From: Chloroflexota bacterium
Lineage (GTDB): Bacteria > Chloroflexota > Anaerolineae > Anaerolineales > Villigracilaceae
NCBI GenBank assembly: GCA_016234555.1
Contig: JACRBJ010000074.1
Location: 49,986 to 113,985, forward strand
DNA length: 64,000 nt
Reading direction: 5' to 3'
Part shown: positions 1 through 7,970 of the stretch, one piece after another
Layout: each line of letters opens with the position of its first letter
Position numbering within the stretch: the first letter of the stretch is position 1
Notes under the pieces: model-generated
What the model saw: the letters and a program-made list of their open reading frames with translations, nothing else
Told to the model about the DNA's origin: nothing
The model's database searches: none
Program-made: the position numbers and the translations under genes

Positions 1-6
1 CAATTT

Positions 7-774
7 ATGACTTCGGGCGGGTTCCAGCTTCGTCCCTATATGAAGATCACTGAAGATTGGTATATGCACGAAGAGAATAAGATTGCACTGGAGTTTTGGA
101 GACATATACCAAACTACATAACAGCCCGCTGTCCGCTTTGCGGGGAGGTTTTTACCGAGCGGATGGACACATACAGTCTGGAAGATTGGGGAACCAAATA
201 CGACTCATCCTTCTTTTTTGGCTGGCACCTGATCGACGAAGAGTCTGCGTCGTTTGAGCCTGTCCGCTGCGAGCATTTTCTGGGCGTGGAAGGCTTTATA
301 AATTTCAACGGATTGGAACCTGTCGAACTTGATCCCTCCTATTACAGCGGTCCCGCAGAAGTTCCTTCGGTGATGGGAGTGTTTCTGCCTGATGACCCTG
401 TCTCATATGCGGTTATGCATAGCCTGCCAATTTGCCGAGTTGAAAGTAACAAGTTTGTCCCTTGTTACTCATTGTTTATGGTTACATATTTTTCTGAGAA
501 TACACATATTGTCCGCGAACGGAATTGGAGAAACTACAACGAAAACATGGGACGGATTTCATCTTTAATGCTCGACCTGTCATCTTCACGAGATTATGAT
601 TTGCGTCGTTGGGTGGCTGATGGCAAGTTGTTGTGGCTTGACCTGGAACAGGATGACCTGCCGCTGAAATCGGATCCGCCCGAAGCTTTCCCCTACACCA
701 ATATTCAGGGCAGCCGTGCCAAAATCAAATATCGCGGTAAAAACCATCCAAAGGGGTATCGGGGCTTCTTTTAG
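7..774 (+). CDS. Unknown protein with CPLCG zinc knuckle
   Basis: About 255 residues with no family I recognise. A CPLCG knuckle sits near residue 42 and another Cys (in VRCEHF) near residue 87, so a zinc ribbon is possible. The C-terminus is basic and ends GYRGFF. There is no signal peptide or membrane segment. The frame is open to the left edge of the window, so the true start may lie outside; internal ATG codons at M12 and M20 are alternatives. It is the first of six co-directional unknown genes separated by a few bases or overlapping, which implies one transcript. Local base composition looks more A+T-rich than the rest of the window. Function unknown. Confidence 0.6.
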   Translation: MTSGGFQLRPYMKITEDWYMHEENKIALEFWRHIPNYITARCPLCGEVFTERMDTYSLEDWGTKYDSSFFFGWHLIDEESASFEPVRCEHFLGVEGFINFNGLEPVELDPSYYSGPAEVPSVMGVFLPDDPVSYAVMHSLPICRVESNKFVPCYSLFMVTYFSENTHIVRERNWRNYNENMGRISSLMLDLSSSRDYDLRRWVADGKLLWLDLEQDDLPLKSDPPEAFPYTNIQGSRAKIKYRGKNHPKGYRGFF

Positions 775-813
775 TTGACTTCAAGGAATTTTCTGAAGAA
801 GATGGAGAGGAAT

Positions 814-1461
814 ATGGAAACAACCTATATTTTGTATGCCGGAATAATTTGCCCTTCCTGTTTACAAACCGTGGAAACAGAGATCAAGATGGATGTCGGG
901 CATACCCATCCACGATGCGAGTACACGATTGGCGACAAATGTGATTGGGGCCCTCACGCGTCAGTTGAGGATGGCGATATGGATATTGAGGGAACGAGTC
1001 GCTGCCCAGCCTGTGGCGATGATATTCCCGTCAAGGTCGTAATTCGCGGCGACATCATCACGGATGTGTTTTTCGACCCCGACAGAAATTTAAGCGATGG
1101 CATCCCGTCCCCATTTTATACTCATCAACCTGCGCAAGCCGTGCAAATCCCGCCGCAGGAGTCGGAGGAGCAGTCAGAACGTCGTCCCCTCTTCAACTTT
1201 GACCCCAATTGGTTGACTGACCGGCGCAAAAATGCGGTCGACCAACTGACCAAACTCGGTGTCGATATTTATGCCCCCAATCCGAGCGCCCAATATGATG
1301 AATTCAGAATCATGGTTCCTCATGAACTGCATCCCAAAAAGTATATGGAGATTGCTTTTCTCATGGCGCAACTGGTTGATGAGAATTTTCCCCCGTCTCC
1401 CGTTGAGTACGTGGATAGTTACCCGCACGGCGTCAAGTACCGCGTAAAACATGATGAATGA
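814..1461 (+). CDS. Unknown two-knuckle zinc protein, paralogue of the next gene's C-terminal half
   Basis: About 215 residues. CPSC near residue 12 and CPAC near residue 65 form an N-terminal zinc ribbon; a linker follows, then a C-terminal domain containing LGVDIYAP and ending in a VDSYPHGVKYRV motif. The whole order is matched by residues 212-433 of the following gene (CPHC, CTHC, FGVDIF, VDWYPHGWKFRI), so the two are tandem paralogues. I chose ATG 814 because GGAGAGG precedes it closely; ATG 802 or TTG 775 are possible. The gene begins about 40 bases after the previous stop, in operon style. Biochemical role unknown. Confidence 0.6.
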   Translation: METTYILYAGIICPSCLQTVETEIKMDVGHTHPRCEYTIGDKCDWGPHASVEDGDMDIEGTSRCPACGDDIPVKVVIRGDIITDVFFDPDRNLSDGIPSPFYTHQPAQAVQIPPQESEEQSERRPLFNFDPNWLTDRRKNAVDQLTKLGVDIYAPNPSAQYDEFRIMVPHELHPKKYMEIAFLMAQLVDENFPPSPVEYVDSYPHGVKYRVKHDE

Positions 1462-1470
1462 GTGGTTTTC

Positions 1471-2763
1471 ATGATGTCTGGCATCGATGAAATCGAAAGT
1501 TTCCTCTTTCTTTACCTGGCTGGCGAATTCTCCATCAGGGACTTCGAGCAATGGATTTACTCCACGCCGCAGGCTGAAGATCGTTTGGGAAAGTCCGCCT
1601 ATTTCGAGCTTGTTTCGTTCAACTTTTACCAGCCAACAGCAGATCATGAACTGTCCAAGTTAATCCGAAAGTATGTCAACCCAGCCAGATTTCACACATG
1701 GCAGGTTTGGAGGTCTCTAAAAAGTTTGCTCGACGGAACAGGCGACCCCGTTGCCGCCTTTATAGCTTTGCATAAGATGTCTTGCGATGGTTATGATTTT
1801 CTGGATAATATAAGAGTTCAATATTTGCTTGGAGTTGAGGACATCCCAACGCTCACGCAAAAGCATCTTTGGGACGAGAAGGTGTTTTTAAGTCTTAGAA
1901 ATAAGCTTGACGGTCATATCCAACCTTTGAAAAATGAAATTGAAATGTTGCTGAACGCATTGGAGTTGGGTGAAATAGAGATTATTGGCGAGGGAGAGTA
2001 TTCCATCAAGCCCGAACTGTCCCAACAATTGAAAAGAATAAGCGGGGAACAGGAAAACGGAGGGCAACCTGTTTCAACTAAAAGGGATGTCAAAATGGGA
2101 ACATATAATACTTTGCAAACAAGCATAACCTGTCCACATTGCAAAACGCTCGTGGATGTGGAAATAGAAATGCGCTTCGGAAGTACACTCAGAATGGAAA
2201 AGTTCGTTATTGGAGATTACTACAGGTGGGTTTCGGGCAAGCCTGTTCAACATGGCGGACGCCCTGAGAAAGGCAATCTCGAAGGAGAGGGATATGCCGA
2301 GTGTACGCATTGTCGAAGAGATTTCTTCGTAAAAGTGACGATTCGTGAAGATAGAATAGAGAGCGTTGAGCCAGATACGGAAAAAGCCGCCTATATTCAG
2401 GAGGGAAATGTGGCTTCCACCCTGCTTACTCCCGAAAGTACGGAACTGCCTTCCACACCATCGGGATGGAAACTCAAGCCAGAAGTTCATGGAACAGGAA
2501 TAATTACCTACAACGAAAAATGGGTACTTACTCCCAAAATCAGGGACTTATTGGAAAAACTTGTCAAATTTGGTGTGGACATCTTTTCGACAATTGACGG
2601 AGACGATTACACACTTCTAGCTCCACACGGACTTTCTCGTGAACAACAGGATGAAGTAGACCGTCTCATGAACAAGTTGGCGAAGGAAGTAAGGGGGAAG
2701 TTGAAGTATGTCGACTGGTATCCCCACGGGTGGAAATTTCGTATTTATCCTAAAAGCCGATAA
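1471..2763 (+). CDS. Fusion of a helical immunity-like domain and a zinc-ribbon paralogue domain
   Basis: About 430 residues. Residues 1-200 are acidic and helical (LAGEFSIRDFEQWIY, later ALHKMSCDGYDFL), a style seen in small immunity-type proteins; this is a weak resemblance. From residue 209 on (ATG 2095) the protein repeats the architecture of the previous gene: CPHC, CTHC, a FGVDIF segment and a terminal YPHGWKFRIYP. An AAAGGGA sequence seven bases upstream of ATG 2095 could serve as an internal ribosome site, so the second domain may also be made alone. Starts at ATG 1471 or 1474; GTG 1462 is possible. Function unknown. Confidence 0.55.
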   Translation: MMSGIDEIESFLFLYLAGEFSIRDFEQWIYSTPQAEDRLGKSAYFELVSFNFYQPTADHELSKLIRKYVNPARFHTWQVWRSLKSLLDGTGDPVAAFIALHKMSCDGYDFLDNIRVQYLLGVEDIPTLTQKHLWDEKVFLSLRNKLDGHIQPLKNEIEMLLNALELGEIEIIGEGEYSIKPELSQQLKRISGEQENGGQPVSTKRDVKMGTYNTLQTSITCPHCKTLVDVEIEMRFGSTLRMEKFVIGDYYRWVSGKPVQHGGRPEKGNLEGEGYAECTHCRRDFFVKVTIREDRIESVEPDTEKAAYIQEGNVASTLLTPESTELPSTPSGWKLKPEVHGTGIITYNEKWVLTPKIRDLLEKLVKFGVDIFSTIDGDDYTLLAPHGLSREQQDEVDRLMNKLAKEVRGKLKYVDWYPHGWKFRIYPKSR

Positions 2764-2770
2764 GGTCACA

Positions 2771-3784
2771 ATGCCAGAGAAGTTGGAGTCGGGTCATTTT
2801 CTTTTTCATTTTGTTTTTTTGGAGGAGGAATATGGATTTAAAATCCAGCAAACCATGGATGTTTCTGGGTGTGTTTATACCGCCTTGACAAGTAATTGTG
2901 TCATAAAAATTGTCGTACCTGATGGTCCAAACAGTTATCCCATAGGGACCATTCAACCGGTGGGAACAGCCTTGCAGGAAATAATCGAAAAAGGGTGCGG
3001 GCAACGGTCAATGTACATTTCGCATATTGCTCATTGTTTTGATGCCACTCTTGAATCGCCCAGCCACTGGGAATCATTTATACAAAAAAGGCCCCTGCCC
3101 ATACTGGCTGAATACATTAAAAAATATTGTCGAAAAATGTTGCAGGGTGATTTCAGTCAATGGGTATTTTTGGAACAACGCATACAAGAATTGCTTGGCG
3201 AGTATAAGAATTGTGGATATAAAATCGTTGAATTAAATGGGAAACTTGGCTTAACTTATAACAGGACTCCCATGTTGGAACCAATCTATTCTTCAGTGGA
3301 AATCACCAATGATTATTCTCATGAATACACATTGGATGACTACAAGGATGATCCTTCAATTATCGGTGTCGGTGAATACAACTTCCCGATCGCCATTGCG
3401 GACGGAAAATATGGGCTGTTAATGCAAAGCGAAGTCTGGCTGGGCTTCGATTATCGGCGGATAATAAAGCTAACCCTTTGTCATTATCTTTGCCAGAGAG
3501 AGGACGGTGTTTTCGTTCTATATGACATGGTAGATCGTTTGAAGCCGCTTGCGATCTTTACGTTGTCTGGCGAGTTGTGTTTGGAAAAAATTCTACAAAT
3601 CCTAAAAGCGGACTTTCCAGCGGCATACGCCGAGCTTGATAAAAGATTACATTTTAGGGACGGCAGGTATATTTCCGAGTACCGCCGCTACAGCGGAACC
3701 GAATACTTTAGCCATATTCATGATTTTGACATTGCCACCGTGGAAGTGGTAATTCGAGATGATTTTTCCGTGTCTCCATGTTAA
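2771..3784 (+). CDS. Unknown protein in accessory cluster
   Basis: About 337 residues, no signal peptide, no transmembrane segment, no motif I can name. It is rich in aromatic and acidic residues (for example EYTLDDYKDDPSIIGVGEYN). The start ATG 2771 lies seven bases after the preceding stop; an upstream in-frame ATG at 2708 would overlap the previous gene by 56 bases and is less likely. Its 3' end overlaps or abuts the next gene. Position inside the tight six-gene run is the only functional clue: co-expression with zinc-ribbon and immunity-like proteins. It could be another member of an immunity array, but I cannot assign a family. Confidence 0.5.
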   Translation: MPEKLESGHFLFHFVFLEEEYGFKIQQTMDVSGCVYTALTSNCVIKIVVPDGPNSYPIGTIQPVGTALQEIIEKGCGQRSMYISHIAHCFDATLESPSHWESFIQKRPLPILAEYIKKYCRKMLQGDFSQWVFLEQRIQELLGEYKNCGYKIVELNGKLGLTYNRTPMLEPIYSSVEITNDYSHEYTLDDYKDDPSIIGVGEYNFPIAIADGKYGLLMQSEVWLGFDYRRIIKLTLCHYLCQREDGVFVLYDMVDRLKPLAIFTLSGELCLEKILQILKADFPAAYAELDKRLHFRDGRYISEYRRYSGTEYFSHIHDFDIATVEVVIRDDFSVSPC

Positions 3785-3813
3785 TATGTGAAGATGTGCC
3801 GGGCGAGCCAACA

Positions 3814-5421
3814 ATGAACAATCATCCTCAAAAAACAATGGACAACTGCGTGGTTCTCGAACATTCGGAACAAATGGGGAGTCGCGTCCACCTCCGAAAG
3901 GTTTTTGACGCATTTAACAATCGCCAGGTCGAATTCAACTGGCTGATAACCGATTTTGAATGTGCTTCGTATCCACCAGAATTTCAGTCGCAAGTGGGAC
4001 GACCCCGCGCCCTTTGGTTCTCTGGCAGGGAACTGACAAGGATTATCGAACAAAATGATATTCAATTCGTCTGGGCGGTTTTGTCTGGGTTCCCCCAGCA
4101 TGTAACCCTTGACCCTAATCATCTGGAAGTGGAACCGTATGCAAATGGCAACAAAAGCATTTGGGTGGTGGATGCAAATATACAACATCCATTGGCTGAG
4201 ATTGAGCTTGTCTGCTGGGATGCCAGTGTAATACTTTTACGTACCCGTGATGCGGACCTGACAAGACGTTTCAATGGCTTCTTTGCCGAAGCAGTTTTTT
4301 TGGACAAATATAATCAAATGAAGATGCAGAACGCTGATGGAGGCATGGACAACGTTCCCTCCAGACGTTATCGAATTCAGTGTGCTGACTGCAAAAAAGT
4401 ATTTATCTGGCAGCAGGCTTACTGGCAGAGCAGGACGCCTGGCTCGCAGGATGCCGCTGGATATGACTATGTATGCCGCGCCTTTTGTCCGCATTGCGGT
4501 GCCATTGTCTGTGATGGCACAATATCGAACTGGAAATGGCATGGCGAGAATCAACTATTAAATGCGTATAAAGAATTGCCTCCCACGCTTCCTCCTGATC
4601 TCGAATGGCTTCCAGACGATGAAAGAGGAGTGGAATTTATGAAGGAGTTCCATGAGAAGTGGGGCAAAAGGCAACTTCCAAATAATTTGTGGGTGCCTGT
4701 ATCGAAACATCATTTGGACTTATCCGTGGTGGGGGATTTTAAAGAAATACCTTTCCAAGCCAGCAAAGCGCGTCCGCTAAAAGCTTTTCTTGCCGAGTTG
4801 TGGAAATCCCTTGTGCAACCTCGAACTTCCACACGCAGGAGTCCCGCAGATTCGGTGGCGAGTGCAGCCAACCCTCCGAATGACGGGGGCGAAATTAAAA
4901 CACGTGAGGCGTATTTTCATGAAGATGATTACTGCCAGATTGAAATTTTGCCAGCCTCGAACTGGGACTATTGTTTATCCCAGCTGCAAAAAATCGGCAA
5001 ATTTTCTGCAGAGCATTTTGACGGACTCGGCTGGACAGACATGCAGCTTCGGGGTGAAAGCCCACAGCAGATGAAAAGCCTAAACATCAACGCAAAAGAC
5101 CTGACATCCAGTTTGAGTCAAATCCTCGTCCCTTTTGACAGGGTGCTTACAGGTTATTCATCACTTCGTGAAGAAGCGGAAGACACAATGGCTTTTGGCT
5201 CTGAAACATCAGGCATAATTTTTGTGGAATATGATTCAAACGATATTGTTGAAGCGATTTGGCTGGATTTTGGAATAGCATCCCGGGAAGATAAGCAGCT
5301 TGCGCTGACAGTGTTACAACATCTTGGGCGCATGAGCGAGTTGATTCTTGTAGACTGGCATTTGGGAAAAATAATCAAGTTGTCAGACCACGAGGAATTA
5401 ATGTCATATTTTGCTTTATGA
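3814..5421 (+). CDS. Large unknown protein with CADC/CPHC zinc ribbon
   Basis: About 535 residues in three parts. The N-terminal ~170 residues are a globular domain. A ribbon with CADCKK and CRAFCPHCG follows near residues 190-230. The C-terminal ~190 residues contain HEDDYCQIEIL, FDGLGWTDMQL and VLTGYSSLREE; this style reminds me of predicted immunity proteins in polymorphic-toxin loci, an impression rather than a database hit. ATG 3814 is the likely start; ATG 3778, overlapping the previous stop, is an alternative that would translationally couple the pair. The next gene overlaps or follows immediately. Confidence 0.5.
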   Translation: MNNHPQKTMDNCVVLEHSEQMGSRVHLRKVFDAFNNRQVEFNWLITDFECASYPPEFQSQVGRPRALWFSGRELTRIIEQNDIQFVWAVLSGFPQHVTLDPNHLEVEPYANGNKSIWVVDANIQHPLAEIELVCWDASVILLRTRDADLTRRFNGFFAEAVFLDKYNQMKMQNADGGMDNVPSRRYRIQCADCKKVFIWQQAYWQSRTPGSQDAAGYDYVCRAFCPHCGAIVCDGTISNWKWHGENQLLNAYKELPPTLPPDLEWLPDDERGVEFMKEFHEKWGKRQLPNNLWVPVSKHHLDLSVVGDFKEIPFQASKARPLKAFLAELWKSLVQPRTSTRRSPADSVASAANPPNDGGEIKTREAYFHEDDYCQIEILPASNWDYCLSQLQKIGKFSAEHFDGLGWTDMQLRGESPQQMKSLNINAKDLTSSLSQILVPFDRVLTGYSSLREEAEDTMAFGSETSGIIFVEYDSNDIVEAIWLDFGIASREDKQLALTVLQHLGRMSELILVDWHLGKIIKLSDHEELMSYFAL

Positions 5422-5441
5422 AAAAGCAAGGAAGGAAATGC

Positions 5442-6008
5442 ATGGTCTGGGATGAATATTGCAATCAATATCTAACGGCTATGGAATTAGCCAAAAGCAA
5501 CCTCCCTAAAGAGGATATTGAGCACTGGAATTTTTGGGGTTGGAGTATTTGGGTTGCCGAGTTCTTCACGCCTGGTTACTTTCAAAACTTGCAGGAATCG
5601 AAGTCGGAAATCATACCCAACTTTGGAAACATGGCGGCTCAAGAGACTCGATGGTTCGTCGACGCCCTAAAAGATAAACAGCGCAAATGGTTTGCCCTCT
5701 GCCTTATCGAACAGGCGGAATATCTGCCGGAAGTTTTATTCCCCGCATTGGTGGAGGCTGCCGTACGGGAAGATGATGCCAGCCTCAATGAGCATTTTGT
5801 CGGGGCTGCGTGTCGCTTTGGCAGCTGCAAGGTCGCGAAGGCGCTCTTCGACTATGTGGAACATGGAACCGATGTCGAATCCAGCCATGCCTTGTGCGCT
5901 GCCTACTGGGTGGGCAAGTATTCGACAAGCAAGGAAAGAATAAGCCTGCGCGCGCTCCTAAAAGATATTGCGCACGACTCGAAATATGCAGATGCCGTCC
6001 GTGACTAG
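5442..6008 (+). CDS. Unknown helical-repeat-like protein, possibly 3'-eroded
   Basis: About 188 residues, mostly alpha-helical (KQRKWFALCLIEQAEYLPE, then ALFDYVEHGTDVESSHALCA), compatible with a HEAT-like scaffold. ATG 5442 follows AGGAAGG by seven bases; ATG 5418 overlaps the previous stop as ATGA and is an alternative. The frame ends at an amber codon at 6006-6008, but the same frame then runs on for eleven sensible residues (ARRYYEETTQY) before TAA. A second coding-like fragment follows to 6178. The present C-terminus may therefore be a recent truncation. Last gene of the accessory run. Confidence 0.5.
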   Translation: MVWDEYCNQYLTAMELAKSNLPKEDIEHWNFWGWSIWVAEFFTPGYFQNLQESKSEIIPNFGNMAAQETRWFVDALKDKQRKWFALCLIEQAEYLPEVLFPALVEAAVREDDASLNEHFVGAACRFGSCKVAKALFDYVEHGTDVESSHALCAAYWVGKYSTSKERISLRALLKDIAHDSKYADAVRD

Positions 6009-6174
6009 GCCCGCCGATATTATGAAGAGACAACGCAATATTAACCATTGTCGTGTAGGCAAGATTGATTTCATCAACATATACAGCCTTGAAAAAGCTG
6101 AGTGACCTGCCTGCCAACTTTAGGGAACTCTGCGGTAAGATTGGCAACAACATCTCAATCGAAAAGGGCAAATT

Positions 6175-6681
6175 ATGAGCGACTATAACCGCACTACACG
6201 GGAATGTCCCGTAAGTCAATTACAGCCTGACCTGCGACAGGCAATTAAGAACTATTTTCAGGAACAGAATCTGGGTGACCCCGCAACCGAAAGCCTGATG
6301 TGTTGCGAGACCGTCTCCACGCGGAAGAGTTCGGGTTGGCTGGGCTCCCTGATGAATGACAGTCAGGATGAAACCATCCACACGGGGATGCTGCTCACCT
6401 CCGAGTTGTTGATTTGGGCGCGGAAGGGGGATCGATCCGATACAGTTTTGACTGCCGCCAACTTGAAGGAAATCCAGGTCAAGATCCACGCCTCTCTTAT
6501 TGACAGGGATCACGGCTTGGAAATCACCGGCTTCATCAGGGATGCCCAAAGCCGTGTCCGCGGATATGTCGGGTTGGGGGCGGAACCTGCTGCGCAGAAG
6601 TTTTGTGAGGAAGTCGAAAAGGCGGTTGCCAGCTCCAAGCCGCCAGCCCCAAAGCCATTTTCCAGGTGGTTTGGAGGGTGA
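6175..6681 (+). CDS. Unknown soluble protein
   Basis: 168 residues; no family recognised. AAGGG lies upstream of ATG 6175 at usable spacing. The protein has a mixed alpha/beta core with TGMLLTSELLIWARKGDRSDT, which resembles small PH-like or stress-type domains only loosely, and a proline-rich tail (SSKPPAPKPFSRWFGG). No signal or membrane segment. It follows the accessory run but its composition resembles the downstream chromosome more. The 258 bases after it hold no gene I can support; I see only A+T-rich sequence. Confidence 0.5.
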   Translation: MSDYNRTTRECPVSQLQPDLRQAIKNYFQEQNLGDPATESLMCCETVSTRKSSGWLGSLMNDSQDETIHTGMLLTSELLIWARKGDRSDTVLTAANLKEIQVKIHASLIDRDHGLEITGFIRDAQSRVRGYVGLGAEPAAQKFCEEVEKAVASSKPPAPKPFSRWFGG

Positions 6682-6939
6682 CAAGGCAGGCGGGCTGACG
6701 CAGAAGTCAACCCTGTGGGAAACATCATGCTCTGCCCATAAAACGGGAATGTCATCATTTTGAAATGTGCGAAATGTTGCCCGATAAATTGTTGATGATA
6801 GAATTATCGTCAATCAAGGCGGGAGATTTTACTGGTAGTTTTTCAACCCTTGAAAATGAATGGTATGGATGGCGGATAAAACAAGCTGCGCCTGTTGGGC
6901 GTGGCGCCAAATTTTCCACTCACAGGAGATCATTTAAAC

Positions 6940-7350
6940 ATGAACAGGGAAGAAGCTACACAGTTCGTTGTCAGGGAGTTGGGCAGGCATCATAATCGCA
7001 ATGAAATCATCGTGGCGTTGTGCGAGCGAATGGGACTTGGTTGGAAGGAGGCGGAATGCCTGGTGCTGGAAGTGGAATCCCAGCACGGGCGCTCGATTGC
7101 CGCCCGCCAAAGTCCCATCATCATCGTTCTTGGCATTGGTTTGCTGGTGATTGGCATGGGGTGGTCCATCTACAACATGCTGTTTTTTGTTGACTATTTC
7201 AGCTCGCAGCACAATGCCCTTTCGATAGAAGGCGCGCTCGAAATAAGGACAATGTATTATCGAGCGGGGTCGCTGTTGGTGGGGATCGCAATGGTTGTCA
7301 GCGGCATCGTTGGAAGTTGGAAGACCATCTCGAAATTTTTCAATGATTGA
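6940..7350 (+). CDS. Small membrane protein with two transmembrane helices
   Basis: About 136 residues. Residues 1-50 are a soluble helical segment (EEATQFVVRELGRHHNRNE). Two hydrophobic helices follow, around residues 60-82 (IIIVLGIGLLVIGMGW) and 105-125 (AGSLLVGIAMVVSGIVG). ATG 6940 is preceded by AGGAGAT at about ten bases; the frame upstream to 6895 has no good start. The N-terminal part could be a small helical recognition domain facing the cytoplasm. No known family. It precedes a GNAT and another membrane protein in the same direction. Confidence 0.55.
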   Translation: MNREEATQFVVRELGRHHNRNEIIVALCERMGLGWKEAECLVLEVESQHGRSIAARQSPIIIVLGIGLLVIGMGWSIYNMLFFVDYFSSQHNALSIEGALEIRTMYYRAGSLLVGIAMVVSGIVGSWKTISKFFND

Positions 7351-7394
7351 CCCTGGCGGGAATCCATATTTCGCAAGGCGAAGGAAAACTGTCC

Positions 7395-7928
7395 ATGACC
7401 AATGCCCCGATTTTTCACATCGAAGACCCCGGTTATTCTGTGCGGAAGCTCTGCCATCCCGAAGACACGGAATCCCTGCAAAGGCTCTTTGAGCGGTGCG
7501 CCGACTATGTAATGATCGTCGAAGGGCAGGGCGTATCACCCTCCGCCGCACAGGAGACCTTCGAGGATATGCCGCCGGGCAGGTCGTTTGATGACAAGTT
7601 CGTCTTTGGCCTGCTGGACGGGAGCGGAAATATCGTCGGCGTGCTGGAGGGGATGTGGCATTATCCTGATGAAGCGACGTGGTGGATAGGACTATTCCTG
7701 TTGTCTCCGGATGTCCGCAGGCATGGATTGGGGCGAAAAGTCGTCGAGGGCTTTTTAAAGTATGTGCGTCGAAATCGAGGCAGGAGCGTCATGCTCGGTG
7801 TTGTGGAGGAGAATCAGGCGGCGTATGAATTCTGGCAAAGGCTGGGATTTGAATTTGTCCGCAAGACCGAGCCGCGTCCGTTTGGGAAAAAGACTCAATC
7901 CGTTTACGTGATGCGAAAGGTCTTGTAA
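7395..7928 (+). CDS. GNAT family N-acetyltransferase
   Basis: About 177 residues with the GNAT fold: a central VFGLLDGSGNIVGVLEG strand pair, WWIGLFLLSPDVRRHGLG forming motif A (the R-x-x-G-x-G acetyl-CoA loop is RRHGLG), then VVEENQAAYEFWQRLGFE, the typical alpha4/beta7 end. It would transfer an acetyl group from acetyl-CoA to an amine; the substrate cannot be told from sequence. ATG 7395 is preceded by a GAAGGA stretch. Neighbours are unknown membrane proteins, so context gives no substrate. Confidence 0.8.
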   Translation: MTNAPIFHIEDPGYSVRKLCHPEDTESLQRLFERCADYVMIVEGQGVSPSAAQETFEDMPPGRSFDDKFVFGLLDGSGNIVGVLEGMWHYPDEATWWIGLFLLSPDVRRHGLGRKVVEGFLKYVRRNRGRSVMLGVVEENQAAYEFWQRLGFEFVRKTEPRPFGKKTQSVYVMRKVL

Positions 7929-7970
7929 CAACAGTTAGCAAACCGCTCCATCGCCTTGAAAGGATAAAAC

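Noticed and set aside
6006..6008. Amber readthrough or pyrrolysine
   Set aside because: No conserved context around the TAG and a normal stop follows 11 codons later; truncation is simpler.
6765..6995. Plus-strand frame of 76 codons
   Set aside because: No ribosome site; overlaps the start of the well-supported membrane protein at 6940.
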